From assembly GCA_017461605.1 (NCBI GenBank), contig JAFTXN010000005.1, positions 1-64,000 of the forward strand: a DNA stretch of 64,000 nucleotides, in the 5' to 3' direction. The stretch is from Bacteroidaceae bacterium. GTDB taxonomy: Bacteria > Bacteroidota > Bacteroidia > Bacteroidales > Bacteroidaceae. Position numbers and translations under genes: made by a program. Below are positions 26,804 through 37,108 of this stretch, piece after piece. Every line of letters begins with the position of its first letter. The first letter of the stretch is position 1. Under the pieces are notes generated by a model that worked only from the letters and a program-made list of their open reading frames with translations, was not told the DNA's origin and searched no databases.

Positions 26804-27898
26804 ATGGCGCAAGCTCAGAAGAAAAACACGAAAACATCCGTTTGGCAACGCTTCATCGCAGGTGCTGCTTGGGCCTCGGTGTTGCTGTTGTGGGCCGGTG
26901 CTGCCAGCGTTTATGTCAACCCATCGTGGTGTTCGTACGCCGTGGTGCCGGGCATGGGATTTCCGTTTCTGCTGGCCGGAACGCTGTTGATGCTCTTCTT
27001 CTGTCTGCTCTTTGCACCGCGCCAGGCGTGGATTCCGTTGGTCGGTGTGGTGGCATGTTTCGGCAGCGTGATGGCATATTGTCCGATCAACTTCGAGAAA
27101 ACAGCCCCCGAGGGCAGCATTTCGCTGATGACCTACAACGTGCATGGTTGGGGCACGGCGAAAAACTGGGACGGCGACACCAACCGCACGGCCGCTTTTA
27201 TCGCAGCTCGGCAGCCCGACATCGTGTGTCTGCAGGAGGCTTATTGCGCTGACAAGGTGATGGCAAAAATCAAGAAGACGATGCGCACAGGTGGATTGGT
27301 GCATTTCGATAGCGTGAAGTTGTCGGACAATCGATTGGTGTGCTTCTCAAAATACCCCATTGTGGGGAAAGAAAAGGTATGCAGTAGCAAGATGAACGGA
27401 GCTGCGGCATTCAAGCTCCTGCATCCCGATGGCGACACGCTCATCGTGGTGAACTGCCACCTGGAGTCGATGCATCTAAGCGGGGACGAACGTTCGGATT
27501 TCAAGAAAATGGTGGAGCGAAATCCGAAAGTCAACACCAACAGGACGTCGCGCCGGCTCGTTTCCAAAATCTCAAGGGCTGGTGTTCGGCGAGGCTTGCA
27601 GGCCGATGCCGTGGCCGACTACGTGGAGCGTCATGCCGGAACACCGCTCATCGTGTGCGGCGACTTCAACGATACACCGATTTCGTACACTTGTTACACC
27701 ATAGGGCGCGATTTGCACGATGCTTACAGGGCTTCGGGCAACGGATTGGGGCGCAGCTACAATCGCGATGCCATGTTTGTGCGTATCGACCACGTTTTCT
27801 GCAGCAGCCATTGGGAGGCTTACGAGGCGGATGTGGTGGATTCGGTCTACCTCTCCGACCATCATCCCGTGGTGTGCAAATTGCATCGCAAGGACTGA
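26804..27898 (+). CDS. Membrane-anchored endonuclease/exonuclease/phosphatase (EEP) family protein
   Basis: 364 residues. Three hydrophobic segments cover about 20-100. The EEP fold follows, with its key motifs: SLMTYNVHGWG, DIVCLQEAY (metal-binding Glu), VNCHLES, CGDFNDTP and YLSDHHPVVCKL (catalytic Asp-His). The family covers nucleases, sphingomyelinases and inositol phosphatases; the substrate cannot be read from sequence. The active domain probably faces the periplasm. Second gene of the rhomboid operon. Confidence 0.85.
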   Translation: MAQAQKKNTKTSVWQRFIAGAAWASVLLLWAGAASVYVNPSWCSYAVVPGMGFPFLLAGTLLMLFFCLLFAPRQAWIPLVGVVACFGSVMAYCPINFEKTAPEGSISLMTYNVHGWGTAKNWDGDTNRTAAFIAARQPDIVCLQEAYCADKVMAKIKKTMRTGGLVHFDSVKLSDNRLVCFSKYPIVGKEKVCSSKMNGAAAFKLLHPDGDTLIVVNCHLESMHLSGDERSDFKKMVERNPKVNTNRTSRRLVSKISRAGVRRGLQADAVADYVERHAGTPLIVCGDFNDTPISYTCYTIGRDLHDAYRASGNGLGRSYNRDAMFVRIDHVFCSSHWEAYEADVVDSVYLSDHHPVVCKLHRKD

Positions 27899-27922
27899 AC
27901 GGGGACGAACTTGGGAATACGA

Positions 27923-27967
27923 AACGAGCGGAGGACTTATCTGTAAGGGGTAAGTCCTCCGCTCGTT
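27923..27967. terminator. Bidirectional terminator between convergent EEP and metG genes
   Basis: AACGAGCGGAGGACTTA (27923-27939) pairs perfectly, over 17 bp, with TAAGTCCTCCGCTCGTT (27951-27967). Poly-T is weak on both sides. Confidence 0.7.
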
Positions 27968-28028
27968 ATTATGATGTGCCGACCTCTCTTTGGAGGGCTG
28001 GTCGGCAGTGGTTATCGATGCTTCTTGG

Positions 28029-30068
28029 TTATTTCACCTCGCTTCCGGGTTTCACCTCGCGGTCCACGGTGAGCACGCTCAGGCCTCCGTCGAAATTCTC
28101 TGCCGAGAGAATCATTCCCTGACTCTCGATGCCGCGCAGCTTGCGGGGCGGCAGGTTGGCGATGAAGCACACCTGCTTTCCGATGAGTTGTTCGGGAGAA
28201 TAGTGCTTGGCAATGCCGCTGACGATGGTGCGGTTCTCCAGTCCGTCGGCTATGAGGAAGCGCAGCAGCTTGTCGGCTTTGGGCACTCGTTCGCACTCTA
28301 GGACGGTTCCGACACGGATGTCGAGTTTCTCAAAGTCCTCGAAGGCGATGTCCTGACGCACGGGGTTGGCTTTGTAGGAGGCTTCTTCGTTGGCTTTTTT
28401 TGTATCGAGGAGTTTTTGGATTTGAGCTTCGATGACAGCGTCCTCAATCTTTTCGAAGAGCAGTGCGGGTTCGCTCAGCTGATGTCCTTCTGCCAGGAGG
28501 TCGGTGCTGCCCAGACGATCCCATTCGGGGCGCTCCACGTTGAGCATGGTGCGCAGACGTTCTGACGAGAATGGCAGGAACGGCTCGAAGGCAATGGCGA
28601 GGTTGGCCACCAATTGCAACGAGAGGTTGATCACTGTCTTGACGCGCTCGGGGTCGGTCTTGATGACCTTCCACGGCTCAGAGTCGGCCAGATACTTGTT
28701 GCCGATGCGTGCCAGGTTCATGGCTTCCTTTTGCGCATCGCGGAAGCGGAATTCCTCAATGAGTTTTTCCACCTGTTCCTTCACACCACGGAATTCGCGG
28801 ATGGTCTCCAGGTCATATTCGGTGAGCGTTCCGGATGCCGGCACAATGCCGTCGTAGTATTTCTTGGTGAGTTGCAGGGCGCGATTGACGAAGTTTCCGT
28901 AGACGGCCACCAACTCGTTGTTGTTGCGGGCTTGGAAGTCGCGCCATGTGAAGTTGTTGTCCTTTGTTTCGGGAGCATTGGCGGTGAGCACATATCGCAG
29001 CACGTCCTGCTTGCCCGGCATGTCGACCAGGTATTCGTGCAACCAAACGGCCCAGTTGCGCGAGGTCGAAATTTTGTCGTCCTCGAGGTTGAGGAATTCG
29101 TTGGAGGGTACATTGTCGGGCAGGATGTATGAACCTTCGGCTTTCAGCATGGCAGGGAACACGATGCAATGGAACACGATGTTGTCCTTGCCGATGAAGT
29201 GCACCAGTCGCGTGTCGGGTTGCTTCCACCACTTTTCCCAACTGTCGGGAAGCAGTTCTTTGGTGTTCGAAATATAGCCGATGGGGGCGTCAAACCAAAC
29301 GTAGAGCACTTTGCCATCGGCGCCTTCGACGGGTACAGGGATGCCCCAGTCGAGGTCGCGGCTCACGGCACGGGGCTGCAGGCCCATGTCGAACCAGCTC
29401 TTGCACTGCCCCATCACGTTGCTGCGCCATTCGCGGTGCTGCTCGGTAATCCAGGGCTCAAGCCATGCTTGGTGCTTGTCGAGCGGCAGGTACCAGTGCT
29501 TGGTCTTACGGAGCACGGGTTTGGCACCGCTCACGGCACTCTTGGGGTTGATGAGTTCGGTGGGCGAAAGCGCGGTGCCACATTTTTCGCATTGGTCGCC
29601 ATAGGCACCCTCGGCATGGCAGTGCGGACACTCGCCCGTGATGTAACGGTCGGCCAGGAAGGTGTGAGCCTCCTCGTCGTAGTACTGTTCGCTCTCGCGC
29701 TCCACAAATTCGCCTTTGTCGTAGAGGCGGCGGAAGAAGTCGGCCGCCGTCTGATGATGGGTCTCGGAGGTGGTGCGGCTATATATGTCGAACGAGATGC
29801 CGAAGCCCTCGAACGATTCTTTGATCAGCTTGTGATATCTGTCCACAACGTCTTGCGGTGTGCAGCCTTCCTTGCGGGCACGGATGGTGATGGGTACGCC
29901 ATGCTCGTCGGAACCGCATACGTAGAGCACCTCGCGACCTTTGAGGCGGAGGTAGCGTGTGTAGATGTCGGCAGGTACGTAGACGCCGGCCAGGTGTCCG
30001 ATGTGAACACCTCCGTTGGCATAGGGCAGCGCGGCGGTTACAAGTGTTCGGTTGAATTTATGCTCCAT
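28029..30068 (-). CDS. metG: Methionyl-tRNA synthetase
   Basis: 679 residues. The class I synthetase has an HIGH-type motif ([12 protein letters not shown]), a zinc knuckle ([18 protein letters not shown], about 145-162), a KMSKS-type motif KISTSRN and an anticodon-binding helical domain. An appended C-terminal tRNA-binding OB-fold (about 570-679; [20 protein letters not shown]) matches the usual dimeric form. It charges initiator and elongator tRNA-Met. Single leftward gene; a weak TACCTTTA box lies at 30097-30104. Confidence 0.98.
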   Translation of the reverse strand: MEHKFNRTLVTAALPYANGGVHIGHLAGVYVPADIYTRYLRLKGREVLYVCGSDEHGVPITIRARKEGCTPQDVVDRYHKLIKESFEGFGISFDIYSRTTSETHHQTAADFFRRLYDKGEFVERESEQYYDEEAHTFLADRYITGECPHCHAEGAYGDQCEKCGTALSPTELINPKSAVSGAKPVLRKTKHWYLPLDKHQAWLEPWITEQHREWRSNVMGQCKSWFDMGLQPRAVSRDLDWGIPVPVEGADGKVLYVWFDAPIGYISNTKELLPDSWEKWWKQPDTRLVHFIGKDNIVFHCIVFPAMLKAEGSYILPDNVPSNEFLNLEDDKISTSRNWAVWLHEYLVDMPGKQDVLRYVLTANAPETKDNNFTWRDFQARNNNELVAVYGNFVNRALQLTKKYYDGIVPASGTLTEYDLETIREFRGVKEQVEKLIEEFRFRDAQKEAMNLARIGNKYLADSEPWKVIKTDPERVKTVINLSLQLVANLAIAFEPFLPFSSERLRTMLNVERPEWDRLGSTDLLAEGHQLSEPALLFEKIEDAVIEAQIQKLLDTKKANEEASYKANPVRQDIAFEDFEKLDIRVGTVLECERVPKADKLLRFLIADGLENRTIVSGIAKHYSPEQLIGKQVCFIANLPPRKLRGIESQGMILSAENFDGGLSVLTVDREVKPGSEVK

Positions 30069-30244
30069 GAGTTTTTTTGTTTCAATTTTCGGGGTGTAAA
30101 GGTACAGTTTTGTTTTCTAACAAGCCCCCGTGCGCGCACAAAAACTTGTGGTGCAGCGATAACAGGGCGTTTCGCAAGTGTTTTCGGGCACTTCGGCGAC
30201 GTCGGGATTGTGCGGGTTTCGGGGGATGAGGCTTTGTGCAAAAA

Positions 30245-30307
30245 TCTGCACGGCGTTCAGAATTTTCCGCAGTGCTTGCAGAAATTTCTAAACGCCGTGC
30301 AGATTTT
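30245..30307. repeat. 63-bp triple-unit repeat, copy C
   Basis: Units at 30245, 30266 and 30287. With its flanks, the left arm (AAAATCTGCACGGCGTTC...) pairs over 22 bp with the right arm with a single mismatch. It has an A-run on the left and a T-run on the right, so it could terminate transcription both ways. It sits 40 bp after the speA stop. Confidence 0.88.
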
Positions 30308-30346
30308 TATGCTTGCCGGTGTCGACTTTGTTCAGAAACGACGGGC

Positions 30347-32239
30347 TTATTCCAGATAGGTGTAGCCATAGAGGCCGGCGCGATAGTTGGAGATGAACTC
30401 CTTGCCTTCCTCAATGGTGATGCGTCCTTCTTTCACCGCCTTGCTGATCCAACTTTCGAGTCGGCGCACCAGGCGTTTGGGGTCGTATTGTACGTATTCC
30501 AACACGTCGGCCACAGTTTCGCCGTCGATGGTCTTGTCGATGGAGTAGTCGTCGCCATCCACGGAGATATGGACCGCATTCGTGTCGCCGAAGAGGTTGT
30601 GCATGTTACCCAATATCTCTTGATACGCTCCTACGAGGAAAACACCGATGTAGTAGTGTTCGCCTCGGCGAATGGCGTGCAGCGGCAGGTAGTTGGTTTG
30701 CTGGTTGTGGTTGACGTAGGTGACGATTTTTCCGTCGCTGTCGCAGGTGATGTCCTGCAGGGTGGCCGAACGTGTGGGCTTCTCGTTGAGGCGTGCGATG
30801 GGCATGATGGGGAATAGCTGGTCCACGCCCCAACAGTCGGGCAGCGACTGGAAGAGCGAGAAGTTGCAGAAGTATTTCTCCGACATCATCTTGTCGAGCT
30901 TGCGAAGCTCGTCGGGCACGTGCTTCTGGTGGTGCACAAGCTCAGAAATCTCGTGCGATATGCTCCAATAGAGGCTCTCAATCTGGGCACGCGTGCGCAA
31001 ATCGATGATGCCGTGGCGGAACAGGTCGAGTGCCTCCTCGCGAATGTCTTCGGCGTCATGCCAGTCTTCCAGCATCGAGCGCGACGACAGTTTGTCCCAT
31101 ATCTCCGTCAGGTCGTGCACCAGCTGATGGTCGGTCTCTGATGGCTGAAAATCCTCAGGCATGTGCGGAACGCTCACGCCCTCGATTACGTCGAGGATGA
31201 GCACTGAGTGATGTGCCGTAAGCGAGCGGCCGCCTTCGGTGATGATGTTGGGATGCGGTATCTTGTTCTTGTTGGAAGCGTCAACGAATGTGTAAACGCA
31301 GTCGTTGACATATTCCTGTATGGAATAGTTGACCGAACTGGCCGAGTTGCTTGAACGAGTGCCGTCGTAGTCGACACCCAATCCGCCACCGCAGTCCACA
31401 AATTCGATGTTGAAGCCCATGGCGTGCAGTTGCACATAGAACTGTGCAGCCTCGCGCAGGGCGGTGGAGATGCGGCGTATCTTGGAAATTTGGCTTCCGA
31501 TGTGGAAGTGTATGAGCTTCAGGCAGTCGCGCATGCCCATCTCGTCGAGCATCTCCAAGGCTTTGAGCAGTTCGCTGGAGTTGAGGCCGAATTTCGAGGC
31601 ATCGCCGCCGCTCTCTTCCCACTTGCCTGAGCCGGACGATGCGAGCTTGATGCGTACGCCCAGGTTGGGTCGCACACCCAATTTGTCGGCTGTGCGGGCA
31701 ATAATCTCGAGTTCCGGCAATTTCTCAATGACCAGGAAAACGCGCTTACCCATCTTCTGTGCCAACAGTGCCAGTTCGATGAAGTTCTGGTCCTTATGGC
31801 CGTTGCAGATGATGAGGCTGTCGCTATCCATGTTGGTGGCCAGCACAGCGTGGAGCTCGGGTTTCGAACCTGCCTCAAGCCCGAGGTTGTACTTCTTGCC
31901 GTGGCTGATGATTTCTTCCACCACCGGGCGCATCTGGTTCACCTTGATGGGATAAATGATGAAGTGTTCGGCCTGGAAATTATACTCCTTTTCGGCTCTG
32001 GTGAAGCACTCGGCGGTTTTCTCGATGCGATTGTCGAGAATGTCGGGAAATCTCAGCAGCACGGGAGCAGTGATGTCACGTGATGCGAGGTCGTCGACCA
32101 CTTCTTTGAGGTCGATGCGCACACCGTTCTTGCGAGGGCAGACGTATGCGTGTCCCTCTTCGTTGATTCCGAAGTAGCTGGCGCCCCAGCCTTTCACGTT
32201 GTAGAGTTCTTCCGAGTCCTCAATTCTCCATTTTCTCAT
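30347..32239 (-). CDS. speA: Biosynthetic arginine decarboxylase
   Basis: 630 residues, typical of SpeA. This PLP enzyme (alanine-racemase fold) turns arginine into agmatine for polyamine synthesis. The PLP lysine lies in FIIYPIKVNQMRPV, the phosphate-binding and dimer segment in LEAGSKPELHAVLA, and the conserved VDCGGGLGVDYDGT is intact. The DxSNKNKIPHPNIITEGGRSLTAHHSVL region also matches. Last of three leftward genes (topA-aroK-speA), 37 bp after aroK; copy C of the 63-bp repeat follows. Confidence 0.97.
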   Translation of the reverse strand: MRKWRIEDSEELYNVKGWGASYFGINEEGHAYVCPRKNGVRIDLKEVVDDLASRDITAPVLLRFPDILDNRIEKTAECFTRAEKEYNFQAEHFIIYPIKVNQMRPVVEEIISHGKKYNLGLEAGSKPELHAVLATNMDSDSLIICNGHKDQNFIELALLAQKMGKRVFLVIEKLPELEIIARTADKLGVRPNLGVRIKLASSGSGKWEESGGDASKFGLNSSELLKALEMLDEMGMRDCLKLIHFHIGSQISKIRRISTALREAAQFYVQLHAMGFNIEFVDCGGGLGVDYDGTRSSNSASSVNYSIQEYVNDCVYTFVDASNKNKIPHPNIITEGGRSLTAHHSVLILDVIEGVSVPHMPEDFQPSETDHQLVHDLTEIWDKLSSRSMLEDWHDAEDIREEALDLFRHGIIDLRTRAQIESLYWSISHEISELVHHQKHVPDELRKLDKMMSEKYFCNFSLFQSLPDCWGVDQLFPIMPIARLNEKPTRSATLQDITCDSDGKIVTYVNHNQQTNYLPLHAIRRGEHYYIGVFLVGAYQEILGNMHNLFGDTNAVHISVDGDDYSIDKTIDGETVADVLEYVQYDPKRLVRRLESWISKAVKEGRITIEEGKEFISNYRAGLYGYTYLE

Positions 32240-32276
32240 GGGCGTTCGGTGTTTGTGAAGCAGGTTGTGATGCCGG

Positions 32277-32813
32277 TCATGCGTTGACGGCTTCCGTTTC
32301 CTGCTTGATTAAACTTACGATGTCCTTTATCTTGTCAAAACTGTCCAACACATTGATGTCGACGATGTGTTGCGCTTTTTCGTAATAGGGTTCGCGTTCG
32401 GCCAGCTGTGCGCTGACAAATTCGCGGAGTTCGTCGGGCGATTTCCCCTTGAGCAGTGGGCGTTCTCCCCGGCTGATGGCAATGTGCCGGATGAGCGTTT
32501 CGGGCGTGGCCTTGAGGTAATAAGTTTCGGCCACCGAGTTCATGTAGTCCATGTTGTCGAAGTGGCAGGGTGTACCTCCGCCGCAGGAGAGCACAATGTT
32601 CTCGAATTCGGCCACTTCGTGCAGCATGCGACGCTCCAAGTCGCGAAATCGGGCTTCGCCTTCCTCTGCAAAAATCTGGGGCACCTTCTTGTGAAAACGC
32701 TCTTCCACGTACCAGTCAAGGTCATAGAATGTACGTCCCAGCTCCTTGGCCAGGGCTTTTCCCACAGTGGTCTTGCCGGCGCACATGTAGCCAACCAGGA
32801 TGATGCACTTCAT
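32277..32813 (-). CDS. aroK: Shikimate kinase
   Basis: 178 residues. ATG 32813 is chosen because the P-loop (GYMCAGKTTVGKALA) should lie near the N-terminus and topA ends just 2 bp upstream. It phosphorylates shikimate at the 3-hydroxyl in chorismate synthesis. Shikimate-binding residues are present (DLDWYVEE, GEARFRDLE) as are SCGGGTP and the lid RPLLKGK. The P-loop has Cys where Gly is usual. Translationally linked to topA. Confidence 0.95.
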   Translation of the reverse strand: MKCIILVGYMCAGKTTVGKALAKELGRTFYDLDWYVEERFHKKVPQIFAEEGEARFRDLERRMLHEVAEFENIVLSCGGGTPCHFDNMDYMNSVAETYYLKATPETLIRHIAISRGERPLLKGKSPDELREFVSAQLAEREPYYEKAQHIVDINVLDSFDKIKDIVSLIKQETEAVNA

Positions 32814-32815
32814 GC

Positions 32816-35152
32816 TTACTTCTTTTTGCGACGCGTGGTGGTTTTCGGGGCTTTGTCCTGCTCTTGCACAATCTGCATGCACTGCTCGTAGGTTACGGCT
32901 GCGGCATCTGCCAACAGCTCTTTGGGAAGTTTGTAGTTCTTCTGTCGATAGCTGATATAGGCTCCGTAGCGTCCGTTGATGATTTGCAGGTCGGCATCCT
33001 CGGCAAATTGCTTGATGAGGCGTGCGGCCTCTTCTTTGCGCTTCGCTTCGATGAGTTCGACGGCACGTTCGAGGGTGACGGACATGGGGTCTTCGTCCTC
33101 GGGGATGGAGGTGAACTTCTTGTTGTGCTGCACGTAGGGGCCGAAGCGTCCGATGTTGACTACTACGGGGAGGCCTTCGAATTCGCCCACGGTGCGTGGC
33201 AGACGGAACAGTTCCAAAGCTTCTTCGAGCGTGATGGTGGCGATGCTCTGTCCGGGGGCAAGTGTGGCAAAGCGCGGCTTGTTCTCATTGCCGGGCAAGC
33301 CGATTTGCACCATGGGGCCGAAGCGTCCGATTTTCACCATGACGGGTTCGCCGGTGGCCGGGTCTTTGCCAAGTTCGCGCTCGCCGACCCTATGTTCGGT
33401 GTGTTCGGCCATGGTTTTTTCCACCTGAGGGTCGAAGTCGGCATAGAAGTTCCGGATAAGCTCCGTCCAGTGCTTGTCGCCCTCGGCTATTTCGTCAAAT
33501 TCCTTCTCCACATTGGCGGTGAAGTGGAAGTCCATGATGTCCGGGAAATTGGCTTGCAGAAAATCGTTCACCACGGTACCGATGTCGGTCGGCAAGAGCT
33601 TGTTTTTCTCATTGCCCACCACTTCGGTGTGGGTCTCGTGTGCGATGGTGTCGTCGGTGAGTGTGAGCACGGTGTAGCTGCGCTGTGTACCCTCCTTGTC
33701 GCCCTTGATGACATACTCGCGCTGTTGGATGGTGGAGATGGTGGGGGCATAAGTAGAGGGGCGACCGATGCCGAGTTCCTCGAGTTTGTGCACGAGTGCC
33801 GCTTCGGTATATCGCAACGGGGGTTGCGAGTAGCGTTCGGCGGCAGCCATTTCGATGCGGCTCACGTCGGTGCCAACTTTCATGGGTGGCAACAGGCGTC
33901 CTTCGGCTTCGTTGTCGGTTTCGTTGTCGTGTCCTTCGCGATACACTTTCAGGAAGCCGTCGAATTTCACCACTTCGCCGACAGTGCCAAACTGCTCGTC
34001 GCGGCCTTCGACGTCGATGCTGACAGTTGTCTTCTCGAGTTGTGCATCTGCCATTTGGCAGGCGATGGTTCGTTTCCAAATGAGCTGATACAAGCGTTGT
34101 TCCTGCGATGTGCCGGATATGGTGTCGGCTGTCATGTCGGTGGGGCGGATGGCTTCGTGCGCCTCTTGTGCACCCTTGGAACTGGTGTGGTATTGTCGGC
34201 GTTGGTGGTAGGCTTTTCCCATTCGGTCGGCTATCACGGTGCCGCAACTGTTGAGACACAGGGTCGAGAGGTTCATCGAGTCGGTACGCATGTAGGTGAT
34301 GTGTCCGGCTTCGTATAGATTTTGCGCCACGCGCATGGTGGTTGCCACCGGGAATCCGAGCTTTCGTGCGGCCTCCTGTTGCAGTGTGGAGGTGGTGAAA
34401 GGCGGTGCCGGTGTGCGGCGGGTGGGTTGTGTATTGACTGCCGAAATGGTGAAACGCGCTGTGCGGCAATGGTTGAGGAAGTCCTCAGCCTCAGCCTGCG
34501 TCTTAAATCGTGTGCCGAGGGTAGCCCGCAGTTGGGCGGTGCTTCCGTTGGTGGTGGGAACGCTGAACAGGGCGCTGACGCGGTAAGAGGCTTCTGCGTT
34601 GAAGCTTTCGATTTCGCGTTCACGCTCCACGATGAGTCGCACAGCCACACTCTGCACACGTCCGGCGGAGAGTTTGGGTCTCACCTTGCGCCACAAGACG
34701 GGCGAGAGCTTGAAGCCGACCAGGCGGTCGAGCACACGGCGTGCCTGCTGTGCGTCTACCAGGTTGAGGTCGATGCTTCGCGGATTCTCGATGGCTGCCA
34801 AGATGGCGGGCTTTGTGATTTCGTGAAACACGATGCGACGCGAATTTTTCGGGTCGAGCTTGAGCACTTCGGCCAAGTGCCAGGCGATGGCTTCTCCTTC
34901 GCGGTCTTCATCGGAAGCGAGCCACACGGCTTCGGCTTTCTTGGCTTGTGCCCGCAGTTCGCTCACCACGCGCGTTTTGTCGGCGGGGATTTCGTATTCC
35001 GGCTCGAAAGTGGTGAGATTCACTCCGAAGTCCTTCTTTTTCAAGTCGCGTATGTGGCCGAAGCTGGACAGCACTTTGAAGTCCTTACCTAGGAACTTCT
35101 CGATGGTCTTGGCTTTGGCCGGTGATTCGACAATTACCAAATTCTTTTGCAT
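32816..35152 (-). CDS. topA: DNA topoisomerase I
   Basis: 778 residues from ATG 35152 (MQKNLVIVESPAKAKTI); longer in-frame extensions run back through the promoter and repeat D and are rejected. It relaxes negative supercoils through a 5'-phosphotyrosine. The TOPRIM domain is at the N-terminus (ESPAKAKTIEKFL; DEDREGEAIAW). The active-site Tyr lies in GHITYMRTDSMNLS (about 288). The C-terminus has repeat modules (IGRFGPMVQIG, IGRFGPYVQH, NGRYGAYISY) without zinc cysteines and a basic tail (TTRRKKK). Confidence 0.97.
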   Translation of the reverse strand: MQKNLVIVESPAKAKTIEKFLGKDFKVLSSFGHIRDLKKKDFGVNLTTFEPEYEIPADKTRVVSELRAQAKKAEAVWLASDEDREGEAIAWHLAEVLKLDPKNSRRIVFHEITKPAILAAIENPRSIDLNLVDAQQARRVLDRLVGFKLSPVLWRKVRPKLSAGRVQSVAVRLIVEREREIESFNAEASYRVSALFSVPTTNGSTAQLRATLGTRFKTQAEAEDFLNHCRTARFTISAVNTQPTRRTPAPPFTTSTLQQEAARKLGFPVATTMRVAQNLYEAGHITYMRTDSMNLSTLCLNSCGTVIADRMGKAYHQRRQYHTSSKGAQEAHEAIRPTDMTADTISGTSQEQRLYQLIWKRTIACQMADAQLEKTTVSIDVEGRDEQFGTVGEVVKFDGFLKVYREGHDNETDNEAEGRLLPPMKVGTDVSRIEMAAAERYSQPPLRYTEAALVHKLEELGIGRPSTYAPTISTIQQREYVIKGDKEGTQRSYTVLTLTDDTIAHETHTEVVGNEKNKLLPTDIGTVVNDFLQANFPDIMDFHFTANVEKEFDEIAEGDKHWTELIRNFYADFDPQVEKTMAEHTEHRVGERELGKDPATGEPVMVKIGRFGPMVQIGLPGNENKPRFATLAPGQSIATITLEEALELFRLPRTVGEFEGLPVVVNIGRFGPYVQHNKKFTSIPEDEDPMSVTLERAVELIEAKRKEEAARLIKQFAEDADLQIINGRYGAYISYRQKNYKLPKELLADAAAVTYEQCMQIVQEQDKAPKTTTRRKKK

Positions 35153-35175
35153 AAGGCAGGCTGTGTTTTGGGGGG

Positions 35176-35207
35176 CAAAGGTAGTGCAAGGCGAGTGGAA
35201 AGCCAAA
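35176..35207 (-). promoter_or_regulatory. topA promoter
   Basis: On the minus strand TTTG (35207-35204), a 20-bp spacer and TACCTTTG (35183-35176): a near-perfect Bacteroidetes promoter 24 bp before the topA ATG. Confidence 0.75.
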
Positions 35208-35336
35208 TTTATTTGCGCTTTTCCATAAGCAAGGCAGTACTCGGTACGGGCTTGCGGCAGCCTGTGCTCTCGTTGACTATCGTTTTTAAGTCGATGCGTG
35301 TTTGTTGTGCGTTTTTCGGAGAGGTGTTTGGAAAAA

Positions 35337-35399
35337 TCTGCAAGCACTGCAGAATTTTCCGCAAGCACTGCAGAAAATTCAGAACGCCTTGCAGATTTT
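35337..35399. repeat. 63-bp triple-unit repeat, copy D
   Basis: Units at 35337, 35358 and 35379. Units 1 and 2 are near-identical (GCAAGCACTGCAGAA), and the outer AAAATCTGCAAG pairs with CTTGCAGATTTT. It lies 70 bp after the 3' end of tRNA-Arg and may terminate it. Confidence 0.85.
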
Positions 35400-35468
35400 C
35401 TCTCCTTGGACGAAGGGTAAAACAAAAGCCATTCCGGGGTGAGGAATGGCTTTCGCAACCGAGCGGTG

Positions 35469-35540
35469 TACCCCCGAGGAGAATCGAACTCCTATCTAAA
35501 GTTTAGGAAACTTCTATTCTATCCGTTGAACTACAGGGGC
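35469..35540 (-). tRNA. tRNA-Arg (anticodon CCT)
   Basis: 72-nt cloverleaf on the minus strand. The acceptor 5' arm GCCCCTG pairs with CGGGGGT (two wobbles), the T arm is GGAGTTCGATTCTCC, and the anticodon loop TTCCTAA gives CCT, reading AGG. CCA is not encoded. A TACCTTTG box lies 15 bp upstream. Confidence 0.93.
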
Positions 35541-35555
35541 GGTGATTTTGCGAGG

Positions 35556-35563
35556 CAAAGGTA
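35556..35563 (-). promoter_or_regulatory. tRNA-Arg promoter -7 box
   Basis: Forward CAAAGGTA reads TACCTTTG on the minus strand, immediately before the tRNA. Confidence 0.5.
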
Positions 35564-35685
35564 CTACTTTTTCGCTGAAACCGAAGAAACGGGGCATTTA
35601 TGGTTGCTTTTTCTTGGCAAACTCGATTTGTTTGCATTCCTTTGCAAGGTTTTCTATGCGCATATTAACTTAAAATTATATAGCA

Positions 35686-37029
35686 ATGATTACACCTATC
35701 ATCGTAGCCGTGTTTATTATCGGCTATGCTTGTATCGCGCTTGAGCACGGTACGAAAATCAACAAGGCGCCCGTAGCCTTGCTGATGTGCGCTTTCACTT
35801 GGACGCTCTTCACCATCGGAGTGAATACCGGTGTGCTGGCACTTGGTGATGGCGAAACGGTGTCGACACGCATGCTTCACCACTTGTCCGAGACCTGCGA
35901 AATCATCGTCTTCCTCATGGGTGCGATGACCATCGTCGAGATTGTGGATGCCAACGGAGGATTCAACTTCGTGAAGCAGCGTCTGCAGACCACCAGCAAG
36001 CGTACGCTGATGTGGCGCATGGCGTGGATGACCTTCTTCCTATCGGCTGTGCTCGACAACCTCACCACCTCCATCGTGATGATCATGGTGTTGCGCAAGT
36101 TGGTGGCCGACCGCGAAGACCGTTTCCTCTTTGCCGGTCTCATCATCTTGGCGGCCAATGCCGGCGGTGCCTTCTCGCCCATCGGCGATGTGACCACCAT
36201 TATGTTGTGGGTGCGTGGCATGCTCTCCACCACCGGAGTGATTCTTCAGGTGTTCCTGCCCTCGGTGGCCAGTCTGCTTGTTCCGTGCATCCTGTTGCAC
36301 TTCCGATTCAAGGGCGAGCTGCCTGTGATAAAGGAAGATGCCGCCGACAATGAGGGTCAGGAGTTCTCGAAGAAAGAGCGTAACATCGTGTTTGTACTCG
36401 GTGTGGGCGGTCTGTTGTTTGTGCCCATCTTCAAGATGCTGACCCACCTTGCTCCCTATGTGGGCATCCTGTTGGTGCTTGGTGTACTTTGGACCGCGGT
36501 TGAGGTGCTCCTTGCCAGAAAGAAGAATGCCCATCTCATGTCTACACACCGTGTTACCAACATGTTGCAGAAGATAGACATGACCACCATCCTGTTCTTC
36601 CTCGGTATTCTGATGACCGTGGCTACACTTCAGGAAGTGGGTGTGCTCTGCGCTTTCGGCCAGTGGCTGAACGAAGCAACCGATGCCAACTATTATGTCA
36701 TCACCGGCGTGATTGGCGCAGCCTCTTCCATTGTTGACAACGTGCCTCTCGTGGCCGGCTGCATGGGAATGTATACCATCGAGGCCGCAGGTGCTTTGGC
36801 TCAGGACGGTCTCTTCTGGCAGCTCCTGGCCTACTGTGCCGGTGTGGGAGGCTCTATGCTCATCATTGGCTCGGCTGCCGGTGTGGTAGTGATGGGTCTG
36901 GAGAATATCTCCTTCGGTTGGTACCTCAAGAATATCTCATGGCTGGCTCTCGCCGGTTACTTGGCAGGTATCGCCGTCTATGCCATTCAGCACCCGTTGT
37001 TCGTGTCGATGGGTATCATTCCCGCGTAA
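35686..37029 (+). CDS. nhaD: Na+/H+ antiporter NhaD family
   Basis: 447 residues with about eleven membrane helices of the ion-transporter (ArsB/NhaD) superfamily. Conserved segments include SAVLDNLTTSIVMIMVLRKL, NAGGAFSPIGDVTTIMLW and SSIVDNVPLVAG; the paired DN motifs are characteristic of NhaD. It should exchange Na+ or Li+ for protons at the inner membrane. Single gene with a terminator right after the stop. Confidence 0.93.
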   Translation: MITPIIVAVFIIGYACIALEHGTKINKAPVALLMCAFTWTLFTIGVNTGVLALGDGETVSTRMLHHLSETCEIIVFLMGAMTIVEIVDANGGFNFVKQRLQTTSKRTLMWRMAWMTFFLSAVLDNLTTSIVMIMVLRKLVADREDRFLFAGLIILAANAGGAFSPIGDVTTIMLWVRGMLSTTGVILQVFLPSVASLLVPCILLHFRFKGELPVIKEDAADNEGQEFSKKERNIVFVLGVGGLLFVPIFKMLTHLAPYVGILLVLGVLWTAVEVLLARKKNAHLMSTHRVTNMLQKIDMTTILFFLGILMTVATLQEVGVLCAFGQWLNEATDANYYVITGVIGAASSIVDNVPLVAGCMGMYTIEAAGALAQDGLFWQLLAYCAGVGGSMLIIGSAAGVVVMGLENISFGWYLKNISWLALAGYLAGIAVYAIQHPLFVSMGIIPA

Positions 37030-37035
37030 AAAAAC

Positions 37036-37090
37036 AAGCATCCGCTGCCGCGTTCCTCAAAAGGCGTGGTGCGGATGCCTCTTTTGTTTT
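37036..37090 (+). terminator. nhaD terminator
   Basis: GCATCCGC (37038-37045) pairs with GCGGATGC (37071-37078), followed by CTCTTTTGTTTT. Confidence 0.7.
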
Positions 37091-37108
37091 ACTTAAATCC
37101 AAAACACA

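Noticed and set aside
35153..35458. N-terminal extension of topA
   Set aside because: It includes a consensus promoter and repeat copy D, and the known TopA N-terminus begins at 35152.
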